Source: Dictyobacter alpinus (GTDB lineage: Bacteria; Chloroflexota; Ktedonobacteria; Ktedonobacterales; Ktedonobacteraceae). From it: a stretch of DNA of 64,000 nt. The position numbers were made by a program, and so were the translations under genes. Positions within the stretch are counted from its first letter, which is position 1. Every line of letters starts with the position of its first letter. Under the pieces are notes generated by a model. That model was not told the DNA's origin. It was given only the letters and a program-made list of their open reading frames with translations, and did no database searches. Below are positions 53,585 through 62,785 of this stretch, in pieces. The DNA lies in the NCBI RefSeq assembly GCF_003967575.1, contig NZ_BIFT01000001.1, positions 2,170,001-2,234,000 on the forward strand. Reading direction: 5' to 3'.

Positions 53585-53935
53585 CGATATTGCTCGCTCC
53601 TCTAACAGACAAGGCCGTAGCCTTATCAGCAAACCAGGTTCGCTCTGACTTGCTTCATTCCTACAAGAGGAGGGGCAGAGCCAGGAAATTAACTCGTGGT
53701 CGGCTGGAAAAGTAAAGTTGCGCTACGTTTTCTACTCAACGCAATGGATATAAGAGAGTCCCCTTCCCTGGGATAACTAGTGCGATGCTTTTTTGCTGCC
53801 TTATTATATAACACATTGCGGATGTCAACAATGCAGACTGCATATCAGGACCGCTGTAAACTCTCAGGTTCCCTGTATCATTTTAAATTTGATGTATAAT
53901 TTTCCCAAAACCTTTTCCACCGCTGATCATTTTTT

Positions 53936-53992
53936 CACGCCTTTGGAGCTCCAACGTTTTTACGTGTGGCTGGCTGCACGCTCCACCATAAG
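53936..53992 (+). repeat. Palindromic element copy lacking its palindrome
   Basis: CACGCC...GGAG.TCCAACG and TTTTACGTG, then TGGCTGG and CACGCTCCAC, match the left and right flanks of the elements at 3.4 and 59.7 kb. The long palindrome and the GAAGC hairpin that should lie between them are missing. The surrounding bases 53585-54468 hold no gene that I can support. Confidence 0.6.
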
Positions 53993-54468
53993 ACCTGTCA
54001 ATAACTTATTTTCTACGATTTTTTTTCCGGCTGTCCTTTGCCATTTTACGCTTTGTTTTATCTGCGTTGCTTTTCCGCTTGCTCGAATGGCCAGCAAAGG
54101 ATGGTTCAAAATCACCATCATCGAAAAAGGATGGTAATAAGCCCGGGGCAGCGGGTAGTTGTGCCTTACCAGCAGCCAGTTCCTCATTATATGTTTCTAT
54201 GAATGTATCAACTTGCTGATTGCCAAAAAAGCCGAACTATGCCCTTCCTTTATAACCAGGAATCCTATTTAACCTGAAAAACGCAACATACATATATTTA
54301 GATGGAGATTAAAATAATGCAAAGCAAATTCGGGGAAAGCAGGGGCCGGTGCTCTCTGGGACCGTCCTGGGATGAAGAGGTCAGTAACAGGTATAATGAA
54401 GTACAATCATGAGCGACTGAAACTGGATAGTGTTTCTGTGGTAAGAAGAAAGGATGGGTGTATCTTTT

Positions 54469-55116
54469 ATGGATCTCTTCGAATATGCTAATGATGAGTC
54501 TATGCGCAAAGTAGAGTTGGGACCCGGGGCCGTGATGCTGCATGGTTTTGCTCTATCGGATGAAGAGGCGCTCCTGACGGACCTGAATGCTGTTGTTGAG
54601 CAGGCCCCATTTCGTCATATGGTCACTCCCGGTGGTCATCGTATGTCGGTCGCCATGACCAATTGTGGTTCCCTTGGCTGGTTAACTGACCGGACCGGCT
54701 ATCGGTACGATCCCATTGATCCCGAGAATGGCCAGCCCTGGCCAGCTATGCCAGCATCATTGCTCAAACTGGCACAGAGCGCGGCCTCCGAGGCGGGTTT
54801 CCCGGCGTTCACACCCGATGGCTGCCTGATCAATCGCTATGAGCCTGGCGCAAAGCTCTCGTTACACCAGGATAAAGATGAGAAGGACCTCAATCAGCCG
54901 ATTGTCTCCGTCTCACTTGGACTGCCGGCCATCTTCCTCTTTGGAGGAGCAAAACGGGCCGATAAACAACTCCAGCTCCACCTGAATCACGGCGACGTAG
55001 TCGTTTGGGGCGGACCAGCCCGCCTCTTCTACCATGGCATCAAACCACTTGCCACCGGCGAACACCCCCGGCTAGGTCGCTATCGCCTCAATCTCACCTT
55101 CCGCAAAGCATCATAA
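54469..55116 (+). CDS. alkB: AlkB-type alpha-ketoglutarate-dependent dioxygenase
   Basis: About 215 residues. The Fe-binding His-x-Asp is in SLHQDKDEKD near 138, the second His in RLFYHGIKPL near 190, and the cofactor-binding Arg pair in RYRLNLTFR near 207. CLINRYEPGAKLSLHQD is typical of AlkB. The protein removes methyl groups from 1-meA and 3-meC in DNA or RNA by oxidation. E. coli AlkB also starts near MLDLF, supporting the start at 54469; an ATG at 54454 is in frame and closer to AAAGG. Confidence 0.92.
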   Translation: MDLFEYANDESMRKVELGPGAVMLHGFALSDEEALLTDLNAVVEQAPFRHMVTPGGHRMSVAMTNCGSLGWLTDRTGYRYDPIDPENGQPWPAMPASLLKLAQSAASEAGFPAFTPDGCLINRYEPGAKLSLHQDKDEKDLNQPIVSVSLGLPAIFLFGGAKRADKQLQLHLNHGDVVVWGGPARLFYHGIKPLATGEHPRLGRYRLNLTFRKAS

Positions 55117-55155
55117 CCCCATCACCCAACAAAAACGGAAAAAGGGAAATACATA

Positions 55156-55330
55156 CAGTAGCGGCAGGGCTTGTCCCTGCGACCTGTTCACGTAAGAAAT
55201 ATCCCTCATAAACGCTGGAGCAGGTGGGCGGAGATAGTCTCTGAGCGAGACGTGGGGGAAGAGGGATTCATGGTGCTTACTAGCTCCGCTCGTGAGGGTA
55301 CGTTCGCGGCCATTAAGGCTGCCGCTACTG
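55156..55330. repeat. MITE-like element, second copy of the GTAGCGGCAGG family
   Basis: The ends CAGTAGCGGCAG and CTGCCGCTACTG are inverted repeats. The left end continues GGCTTGTCCCTGC, matching the element at 21356-21506 at all but one of 25 positions. The interior differs from that copy. It is 40 bases past alkB and codes for nothing clear. Confidence 0.7.
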
Positions 55331-55364
55331 TTTGTTTTTCTTGTTGTGTTCATTTTGGTGGCAA

Positions 55365-56906
55365 CTATGCTCTATGGAGGAAGGGCATGGCGTGTCTGGC
55401 ATAAAAATCGGCGTGGTCTTGCTGTAGCCAGTGTAGGGGGGACAATAAAATGGATGGGATCTTCAGCGCGACAGAAGCTTCAAGGGCTTGCAGCGCTTCC
55501 TCATCCAGTCCCAGGCTGGCGGCAATCATGCCTTTCCAGAAGTAGGCGTCCCAGCGATCGGCGTTCAGGGTCAGGGCATATTCTAGTTCTTGTAGGGCCA
55601 GCGTGTGGCGTTGGCTGAGAAAATAGGCGACGGCACGGCATAAATAAGCCGCGTAGGAGGCTGGTTCGGCCGTTGCGATATGTTCCAGGCGCTCGCTCAT
55701 CCCGGCCTCGGGCTGTAACAGGCACAGCTCAATCCACTGGGCCATCCAGCCATGATTGGCATGCGAGGAATCCAGATGCCAGCTATGACGACAATCCTTG
55801 CCCGCCTGCTTAATATCCCGTAAATAGAGATAGGCCTCACCACGATTCGTATATGCGCAGGCAAAGTCTGGTCGCGCCTCAATCGCCCGATCCAGATCCT
55901 CGATCGCATTGAGCGGTTGCTCCAGATAAAGATAGACCGTGCCACGGCTAAATAGGGCCAGCACATCATTGGGATCATATTCAAGGACCCGGCTATAGTC
56001 ATTGGCGGCATCCTGGTAGCGTTTCAGACGCAGATAGGCGTCGGCACGATCATGATAGACAGATGTGAATGCAGGATGGAGCGAGAGGGCCTGGGTATAA
56101 TCTACCAGCGCCTGCTGCGTTAATAACAGACTATCATAGGCCAGTCCGCGATTATAATAGACGGTCGCCAGGTTAGCATCCAGTTGCAGGGCATGATCAA
56201 AGTCGGAGATCGCCTCATGGTAACGTTCCAATAAGCGATAAGCCTCACCACGATTATTATAGGTAAAGGCCGACTCAGGCTGAAAATCCAGTGCCCGCTG
56301 ATAATGCTCCAGGGCATACTCTGGTCGGCCACTATCGGTATAAGCCGCCCCCAGCCGATTCAGCAGAACAGCATCATTGGGCTTGAAATGGAGCGCCTGA
56401 TGGAAGTCCTCAATCGCCTCATCAAAGCGTTTCTGGGCCGCATACGCCTGACCACGATTGCCATATGCGCCCAGACGAGCGGCCATACGCGCATCATTGG
56501 AAATAGCCCGATTCAGATTGATAATAGCCGGCTCATATTCTTCCATCACAATATAAACCAGGCCACGGCCAATAAAGGACTGCACATCCGTCGAATTAAG
56601 CACCAGCGCGGTACTAAAATCATGGAGTGCGTGTCGATTATCATGCAACAGATAATAGGTAATGCCACGCTGATAATAAGCCAGTCCATAGGTTGGTTGG
56701 AGCACCAATACACGCGAAAAATCTGTCAGTGCGCGTTGATAATCATGAAGATTGCGATAAACCAGGGCACGATTATAGTAAGAAGAGGCTTCTTGCGGTT
56801 GTAGCATAATAGCCTGATTAAACTCTGCCAGCGCATGTTGATAATCACCCGATATAGCATAGTCGGCCCCACGCTGATTATAGTCCGAGACGTCATCGGT
56901 GGTCAT
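55365..56906 (-). CDS. TPR-repeat protein
   Basis: About 513 residues, a run of at least twelve 34-residue TPR units (for example YNRALVYRNLHDYQRALTDF, YNNRGEAYRLLERYHEAISD, YYNRGLAYDSLLLTQQALVD). These stack into a superhelix that binds other proteins. There is no signal peptide or catalytic domain. The ATG at 56906 has AAAGGAG nine bases upstream; one at 56915 touches the site. It appears monocistronic. Confidence 0.9.
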   Translation of the reverse strand: MTTDDVSDYNQRGADYAISGDYQHALAEFNQAIMLQPQEASSYYNRALVYRNLHDYQRALTDFSRVLVLQPTYGLAYYQRGITYYLLHDNRHALHDFSTALVLNSTDVQSFIGRGLVYIVMEEYEPAIINLNRAISNDARMAARLGAYGNRGQAYAAQKRFDEAIEDFHQALHFKPNDAVLLNRLGAAYTDSGRPEYALEHYQRALDFQPESAFTYNNRGEAYRLLERYHEAISDFDHALQLDANLATVYYNRGLAYDSLLLTQQALVDYTQALSLHPAFTSVYHDRADAYLRLKRYQDAANDYSRVLEYDPNDVLALFSRGTVYLYLEQPLNAIEDLDRAIEARPDFACAYTNRGEAYLYLRDIKQAGKDCRHSWHLDSSHANHGWMAQWIELCLLQPEAGMSERLEHIATAEPASYAAYLCRAVAYFLSQRHTLALQELEYALTLNADRWDAYFWKGMIAASLGLDEEALQALEASVALKIPSILLSPLHWLQQDHADFYARHAMPFLHRA

Positions 56907-57101
56907 CGCATCCATCTCCTTTAACTCGCTCTATATATATTCATCCTTTGATTGCGATATGCATATACTAATAATGACGAATAGAGGGTGCATTTCTATC
57001 ATTGTATTACACAGCGCTATGCTTTAGCCAATAAACGCAAGTTATATACCTTGTTGTACGCTAGATGATGGAAAGAGAATACATGTGCAGGCAGTGAGCA
57101 C

Positions 57102-57146
57102 AAAAAAAACCTGCTATCCATAGTATAGCGCTCAAAGGATAGCAGG
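57102..57146 (-). terminator. Rho-independent terminator of the EmrB-type exporter gene
   Basis: On the minus strand CCTGCTATCC pairs with GGATAGCAGG, followed by eight T, about 30 bases past the stop codon. Confidence 0.85.
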
Positions 57147-57173
57147 GAAAGTAATAGTGTCTGGAAGGGCGTG

Positions 57174-58688
57174 CTATGCGGTTTTACGTGTTTCTTTACC
57201 ACGTGTGAGCGAGGCCAGCACGCCTACGGCAGCAATGGCGGCACAGACCACAAAGGTAAGATGGAAGCTCTGCACAAATGTCTGCTGCAACTGCGCTGTT
57301 TGTGCACCCGCCTTGCCCGAAACCAGCATCAAGCCAGCCGTAGCTCCACCCAGGCCAGTAAAGATAGCACCAGCCAGCGCGATACTCAGACTTTGTCCTA
57401 TTGTACGAGCAGTAGCCAGAAAGCCCGAGGCACTTCCCTGATGTTCGCGAGGAGCGGCCCCCAGCAAAGCACTATTGTTAGGAGATTGGAACAGCGACTG
57501 CCCGACACCAGTCAGTAGCAAACGCCACACAATATCCCAGATCGAACTCTGCTCATTTAAGAAACTAATAGAAATTAAGCCCACGCAGGCAATCGCCATG
57601 CCACCTACCGCCAACCAGCGCGTCCCATAGCGATCCGCCAGCATACCACTGATAGGTGCAATAAAGGCAAGCGTCAACGGCAAAGGCGTCAGCAAGAAAC
57701 CAGAGAGCTCGCTGGAAAAACCGCGTAATTCCTCTAGATAGAATGGGAGCATAAAGCTAACCGCGAACAGGGCCAGAAAGCTGATCACCAGGCTGAGCAG
57801 GGCTGAAGAAAAGACGCGACTCTTGAGCAGTGAAAGCACAATAGCGGGATTGGGCACGCGCAACTCGACAAATGGCAGGATGATCAAGGCGATAACACCA
57901 ACAATCAATAAAATCAAAATAGTCGGTGAGCCCCAACCAAGTTCCTGCGCAAATGAAAGTCCAGCCGTGATACAGGCCAGACCAATCGCCAGGAGTGCTG
58001 CCCCCAACGGATCAAAGCGACCCGGGCTACGCGTCACTTTTTCTTTGATAAAGATTACGGTCGCAATCAGACCCAGGATGCCAAATGGCACATTCACAAA
58101 GAAGATCCAGCGCCATGTAAAATAACCAGTAATAAAACCACCCAGGATAGGACCAACACTGACACCCAGCGCCACATTGATCGCATTCAGGCCCAGGGCC
58201 CGGCCACGCTCATTAGACGGAAAGGCCGCAGTCAACATGGCAGGACTAACTGCCAGCAGGAGCGCTCCCCCCAGACCCTGTAAAGCCCGGGCCGCGATCA
58301 AGAAAGCCAGACTGGTCGCAAAACCACATAACACCGAACTGCCCGTAAACACCACCAATCCTATCAACCAGACAATCTTGCGGCCAACCATATCAGCCAG
58401 GCGACCAGCAGTCAGCAGAACAGCAGCCGTCACCACCAGATACGCAATAATCACCCACTCGATGGCACCGCTTAACGGCACCCCGAAATCCCTGGCAATC
58501 GCCGGCAAACTAATATTCACAATAGAAGAATCCAGCGTCGCCATAAACACACCAATCGCCACCACCAGCAGCGTCGTCCACTTATTCGTATGCTGCTGCA
58601 CCACCGCCGTCTCGGTCGTGCCTGAATCCTTTTCTGATCGCTGCCCATCCGTCAACGTATTGTCAGTATTTTTCCTCTGTTGATTCAT
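57174..58688 (-). CDS. DHA2-family (EmrB/QacA-type) exporter
   Basis: 504 residues, about 14 helices. LDSSIVNISLPAIARDFGVP near 48, GRLADMVGRKIVWLIGL near 95 (motif A) and GVSVGPILGGFITGYFTWRW near 165 (motif C) are all present. It exports drugs or metabolites using protons. It is less similar to the exporters at 27.3 and 30.8 kb than they are to each other, and has no fusion-protein gene beside it. A ribosome site (AGGT) precedes the ATG. Confidence 0.9.
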   Translation of the reverse strand: MNQQRKNTDNTLTDGQRSEKDSGTTETAVVQQHTNKWTTLLVVAIGVFMATLDSSIVNISLPAIARDFGVPLSGAIEWVIIAYLVVTAAVLLTAGRLADMVGRKIVWLIGLVVFTGSSVLCGFATSLAFLIAARALQGLGGALLLAVSPAMLTAAFPSNERGRALGLNAINVALGVSVGPILGGFITGYFTWRWIFFVNVPFGILGLIATVIFIKEKVTRSPGRFDPLGAALLAIGLACITAGLSFAQELGWGSPTILILLIVGVIALIILPFVELRVPNPAIVLSLLKSRVFSSALLSLVISFLALFAVSFMLPFYLEELRGFSSELSGFLLTPLPLTLAFIAPISGMLADRYGTRWLAVGGMAIACVGLISISFLNEQSSIWDIVWRLLLTGVGQSLFQSPNNSALLGAAPREHQGSASGFLATARTIGQSLSIALAGAIFTGLGGATAGLMLVSGKAGAQTAQLQQTFVQSFHLTFVVCAAIAAVGVLASLTRGKETRKTA

Positions 58689-58781
58689 TGTGATAACCTA
58701 TTTTATTCCATAGCAAGACAAGCCTATATAAAAAACAACACATAACTCAATCACGGAACAACTATAAAAATCGGTGCATGC

Positions 58782-59552
58782 TTAACCTTTAATGAAGAAG
58801 TAGACGGTCATCGCAAAGCCAACCACAATCACAAACACACGAATCCAGCGCGGATCCACTTTGCGGGCGTAGTAAGCTCCACCGTAGCCCCCGATAATAG
58901 CTCCGATGACCATCACAATCGCCTCAGGCCAGAAAACTGCGCCCGCCACCACAAAAGTAATCACCGCCACACCATTGATACAGGCCGCCAGCACCGTCTT
59001 CAAGCCATTCATCACATGGATGTTCTCCAGGCCCATTAAGGCCAGCGTTGCCAGCATAAGAATACCGATGCCACCACCAAAATACCCGCCATAAACGGCG
59101 ATAATAAACTGGGCCACCGAGATACCAATTAAATGTCTCGCCGTCAACGAGGACTTCCCAACATTGCGCACCCGCAAACGCTTTGTCACCGGACCACTAA
59201 ACGTGAAGAGCAGGGTCGCAATTAACAACAAATAAGGAAGCAAGGTCGTAAAAATCGCCTGAGGCGTAATCAGCAGCAAAATCGCCCCAAGAATACCGCC
59301 AACCAGACTGGTAATCACCAGTACAATCATCAAGCGCCGATCAATAGCCGCCAACTCACGACGGTATGCACTCGCCCCCGCAATCGAACCAGGCCAGAGC
59401 GCCACCGTACTGGTCGCATTAGCAGGAATAGGTGGCACACCCCCAAAAATCAATGCAGGAAAAGTAAAGAAACTTCCACCGCCAGCAACCGAGTTAAGCG
59501 TTCCCCCTAACACCGCCGCCAGGAACAGAAGTATGATATTTGAAAAAGACAT
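58782..59552 (-). CDS. TauE/SafE-family permease, second copy
   Basis: 256 residues with about eight helices. GGTLNSVAGGGSFFTFPALI near 16-35 and the second-half GGYFGGGIGILMLATLALMG near 155-174 are the family's two glycine-rich repeats. Members move sulfite, organosulfonates or related anions. A good ribosome site (AAAGGTG) precedes the ATG. The exporter gene follows 93 bases downstream on the same strand; co-transcription is possible. Confidence 0.88.
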   Translation of the reverse strand: MSFSNIILLFLAAVLGGTLNSVAGGGSFFTFPALIFGGVPPIPANATSTVALWPGSIAGASAYRRELAAIDRRLMIVLVITSLVGGILGAILLLITPQAIFTTLLPYLLLIATLLFTFSGPVTKRLRVRNVGKSSLTARHLIGISVAQFIIAVYGGYFGGGIGILMLATLALMGLENIHVMNGLKTVLAACINGVAVITFVVAGAVFWPEAIVMVIGAIIGGYGGAYYARKVDPRWIRVFVIVVGFAMTVYFFIKG

Positions 59553-59654
59553 AAAAAAACACCTTTAGATCATCTGAAAACAATGCCTATATTATTGTCA
59601 AGTATAACACCCGGTCCGGGCACATTCCCAAACATCCCGTTTGAGTTTGTTTTC

Positions 59655-59820
59655 TACTCTGCTCGGGGAGCGTGTAGCCAGCCGCACTCGGGCCCTGAAG
59701 GGCCCAGGCTTCTTTTACGTGTGCTAGCAAAAAATGAGCAAAGCTCATTTTTTGCTAGCACACGTAAAACCGTTGGAGCGCCAGAGGCGCGAAAACAACG
59801 CTCGGCGAACCATAGACTCC
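59655..59820 (-). repeat. Bipartite palindromic element copy 4 (inverted)
   Basis: A 57-bp palindrome (59713-59769, loop AAA in GAGCAAAGCTC) has on its left GGCTTC, a GGGCCC-tgaa-GGGCCC hairpin and the CAGCCGCAC ... GGAGCGTG block, all reverse complements of the right flank of copy 2. On its right CCGTTGG ... CGCGAAAACAAC matches the left flank of copy 2. The arms share only GTG, AAAA and the loop region with copy 2. Confidence 0.85.
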
Positions 59821-59874
59821 ATAGGAATCAGACACTCTCTGGCACATTTCTCAACATCCCATCAGAGCATACCT

Positions 59875-59941
59875 CTTCATGAGTGTGTTGTTGTCACAAA
59901 CCGGGCCCTGCCCGGTTTGTGACAACAACACACTCATGAAG
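59875..59941. repeat. 67-bp palindrome (palindromic element copy 5)
   Basis: Bases 59875-59906 mirror 59910-59941 exactly around a CCT loop. It is followed by TAAAGTT, a GGGCGC-tgaa-GCGCCC hairpin and GAGTGTGCG, the same layout as the other copies. The bases from 59942 to 60248 hold no gene. Confidence 0.85.
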
Positions 59942-60248
59942 TAAAGTTGGGCGCTGAAGCGCCCGAGTGTGCGTAAAATAACACATCCAGCAAAAGTGAA
60001 AACTGCACACCGGTTTATCAGTAAATAAGCTCGCTTTAAAGATGACAACTATCACAAAAAGGTATAGAATAAGAAAAAAGTAATACAAGGTTGTAGTTTC
60101 TTGTCCTAGAAGATAGTATCAAACTGTAAAATCTTATGGGATATACTAACTCATCTTGATATTGCTATTTTGATATTTTTAAATATACCTATGCATCCAA
60201 AACAAATATAATCAAGAGTGTGCGAGAAAATTAAGTTACGTGGGTTCT

Positions 60249-60941
60249 ATGACCTCAGAAAGGATGTTGTTCTTGCCGCAAAAAGTTAAATATATTTTAT
60301 TACTTGTGATCGTTTTTCTCCTTGGCGCATTAATCACAGTGGCTATTATCATACCAGACAATATTTCATCGCTGGGTGGTGGACAAGGGACAGCCGATAC
60401 CGCTAAAGCGGATAATACCCCAATGGCGAATCTCCCGCCAGCGGAACAGGTGCGTCAGTTAGCCCAGACCAGTAACGCCTTCGCCAATTTGTCTGGTAGC
60501 ATCAACACAAAATATACAGCCGGCAAAGCCGAAATCACGGAGAGCCTGTATAAATTGAGTGATGTCTTAAAAGGCCGCGATCAGGTAAAGCATGATTGCT
60601 TTACGATGCAGCGGGCCATCTGGAACGCCAGCATCAAGCAGCTCAATTCAGTCAAAATCGTATTCAAGGCTCCCGTTACCGATAAATACGGCAAGGTCAC
60701 CCCGGACGAGCAGGTTGCCAGTTGCACATTGAATAGTACAACCGCCCAAAAAATCGTCTGGGAAAATCTGTCATACCAGCGTGCATGGGATGGAACGATA
60801 GGCACCAATCCAACGGTCGCCACCGCGACCGTCACCGCTGATCTTCCACAGCCTACGCCGACCGCGGCACCAAATTATGTCTATGATGCTCATGGCTTCG
60901 TTGGCTTCCTGGCAGCCGCTCCAGCCTCATCCACAAACTAA
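60249..60941 (+). CDS. Hypothetical exported/anchored protein
   Basis: About 230 residues. An N-terminal helix (YILLLVIVFLLGALITVAII, about 15-34) anchors or exports it. The rest is soluble: a helical part (about 65-110, AEQVRQLAQTSNAFANLSGS), two cysteines (HDCFTM; ASCTL) that may form a disulphide, and a Pro/Thr-rich tail. Not recognised. GTG 60240 and ATG 60264 are other possible starts. It stands alone, converging with the amidohydrolase gene. Confidence 0.6.
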   Translation: MTSERMLFLPQKVKYILLLVIVFLLGALITVAIIIPDNISSLGGGQGTADTAKADNTPMANLPPAEQVRQLAQTSNAFANLSGSINTKYTAGKAEITESLYKLSDVLKGRDQVKHDCFTMQRAIWNASIKQLNSVKIVFKAPVTDKYGKVTPDEQVASCTLNSTTAQKIVWENLSYQRAWDGTIGTNPTVATATVTADLPQPTPTAAPNYVYDAHGFVGFLAAAPASSTN

Positions 60942-60973
60942 ACGGCCCGGATTGCGTCACTATTACTTAGATA

Positions 60974-61019
60974 GGTGCCATAGATTCGGCGAGTATACAT
61001 CAGCCGAATCCATGGGACC
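60974..61019. terminator. Bidirectional hairpin between convergent genes
   Basis: GGTGCCATAGATTCGGC pairs with GCCGAATCCATGGGACC with two mismatches. It lies midway between the ends of the two convergent genes. Confidence 0.6.
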
Positions 61020-61060
61020 TTCTAAATAATGGAACCTTCAGTGCTCACAGAGATGTACTG

Positions 61061-62674
61061 TTAAACGGATCCATAAACGATATTGCCACCAAGGATGGTA
61101 GCCTGGACACCATTTTCGAAGAGGTGTCTTTGATCGACGCGTAGAATATCATCACGTAGAATCACAGCATCTCCGAGTTTACCAACGGTCAGGGAACCTT
61201 TGCGTTGCTCTTCAGCGCCAGCATAGGCGGCCCCCAGTGTGTAGCCTCCCAGGGCGCTCACAATTGAGAGTGCCTGATCGGGCAGCCAGGGTGGACGCTT
61301 CGTAGCAGGATCTCGACGGATCGTAGCGGCATAGATAATACTTAAAGGATCATATGTCTCGACCGGCGCGTCTGATCCCAGCGCGATCGGAATCCCCATG
61401 TCGTGCATGGTGCGATAAGCATAGGCCCGACGAGAGCGCCGACCCCAGTAGCGTTCGGCGATATCGCGGTCAGCCACCGCATGGAAAGGCTGAATCGAGG
61501 CGATCACCCCCATGCGTCTCATCCTGGTCAGATCTTCCGAGGTAATCAGCTGTACATGTTCCAGACGATAGCGGAGATTTTTGAGCGGTGTGGCATGATC
61601 GCTCTTACGCAAACGAGCACGTTGAGCCTGCTCAATAGAGTTCAGAGCCACCCGTGCGGCCCGATCGCCGATAGCGTGAATAGCGATCATCAGATCCTGC
61701 TCACTGGCGGCACGCACCGTCTCCATCATCTCGTGCTCAGGAATAGCCAGGATGCCACGATTGCCAGGACTCCCCTCAAAACTATCCAGCATGGCCGCGG
61801 TCTGGGATCCCAGGGTGCCATCGGCAAAGATCTTAATACCCCCAACCCGCAGCAGGTCGTTCTCAGCATTATTAATACCCAGGCCTGAAAGTTGGGACAG
61901 CATCTGACGCGGCATAATCATTTGTACACGCACGCCCAGCTTCTGCTCGTCCCGTAATTGACGAAAAATATCCAGTGAGAGTTCACCCTCGATATCGTGG
62001 ATCGTCGTAATACCACGGCTCTGCAACTTTGCCAGTTCTTGCTCCAGCAAGCGGCGACTAACCACAGGATCAGGACGCGTGATCACATCAAAGACCAGCT
62101 TTGTCGCATCTGCCTCCTGTAATACGCCGGTTGGTTCGCCATTGCCAGCGCGTAAAATCGCGCCAGTAGCCGGATCAGAAGTTTCAGCATTGATATGGGC
62201 CAGTTCCAGCGCCCGTGAATTCACCCAGAGCAGATGGCCATCCTTACTTGAGAGAGCAACAGGATGCTCAGGGGCCGCAGCATCAAGCGAGGCACGCGTA
62301 GGAAAATTGCTGTCCGTCCAGACATTACGATCCCAATGGCTGCCCTGGATCCAGTGACCAACAGGAGTGGTACTGGCACGCTCCCGCACCAGATCAGCTA
62401 CTTGATCCTCACTGGTACATGCGGCCGCATCTACGCGCTGTGAACGATAGGCAGTCTCTAAAAGATGGATATGGGCATCAATAAAGCCAGGCACCATAGT
62501 TCGTCCATGGAGATCTACCAGTTCAGCATGCTGACCTCCTACACGACGCACCTCATCATTCGAGCCCACCGCCAGAATTCGACCGCTACCGACATCAATC
62601 GCCAGTGCCTGTGCATGTGGTACATGCGCATCCATCGTATAGATGTTGCCATTCAGGTAAAGTACCGTACTCAT
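61061..62674 (-). CDS. YtcJ-like amidohydrolase
   Basis: About 537 residues. The metal-binding HxH is in DAHIHLLE near 66; later ligands lie in IAIHAIGDRAAR near 325 and RLEHVQL near 370, and the catalytic Asp in LGSDAPVETYD near 440. LNGNIYTMD at the start and MVPGFIDAHIHL are typical of the YtcJ/amidohydrolase 3 family, which cleaves exocyclic amide bonds. The substrate is unknown. It is the last of three minus-strand genes likely sharing a transcript with the hydrolase and the EamA transporter. GTG 62686 is an alternative start. Confidence 0.88.
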   Translation of the reverse strand: MSTVLYLNGNIYTMDAHVPHAQALAIDVGSGRILAVGSNDEVRRVGGQHAELVDLHGRTMVPGFIDAHIHLLETAYRSQRVDAAACTSEDQVADLVRERASTTPVGHWIQGSHWDRNVWTDSNFPTRASLDAAAPEHPVALSSKDGHLLWVNSRALELAHINAETSDPATGAILRAGNGEPTGVLQEADATKLVFDVITRPDPVVSRRLLEQELAKLQSRGITTIHDIEGELSLDIFRQLRDEQKLGVRVQMIMPRQMLSQLSGLGINNAENDLLRVGGIKIFADGTLGSQTAAMLDSFEGSPGNRGILAIPEHEMMETVRAASEQDLMIAIHAIGDRAARVALNSIEQAQRARLRKSDHATPLKNLRYRLEHVQLITSEDLTRMRRMGVIASIQPFHAVADRDIAERYWGRRSRRAYAYRTMHDMGIPIALGSDAPVETYDPLSIIYAATIRRDPATKRPPWLPDQALSIVSALGGYTLGAAYAGAEEQRKGSLTVGKLGDAVILRDDILRVDQRHLFENGVQATILGGNIVYGSV

Positions 62675-62785
62675 CAAGCAACTCACTTTCTATCATCAAG
62701 CCAGCACACCCTTACGCATGTGCCAGCGAACATATGCTAGTAGCATCTCTATCAGAAAAGATGCCACTACCTCAGTCAGTTCTTT

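Noticed and set aside
53793..54137. 114-residue ORF between the histidine kinase and alkB
   Set aside because: It runs through a palindromic-element remnant and has no good ribosome site or domain.
55292..55618. 108-residue ORF across the second MITE and the TPR gene end
   Set aside because: It overlaps the TPR gene antisense and the repeat element; no ribosome site or domain.
59583..60088. ORFs in both strands over the palindromes at 59.6-60.1 kb
   Set aside because: Their peptides repeat on the two strands because of the palindromes; no coding signal remains.
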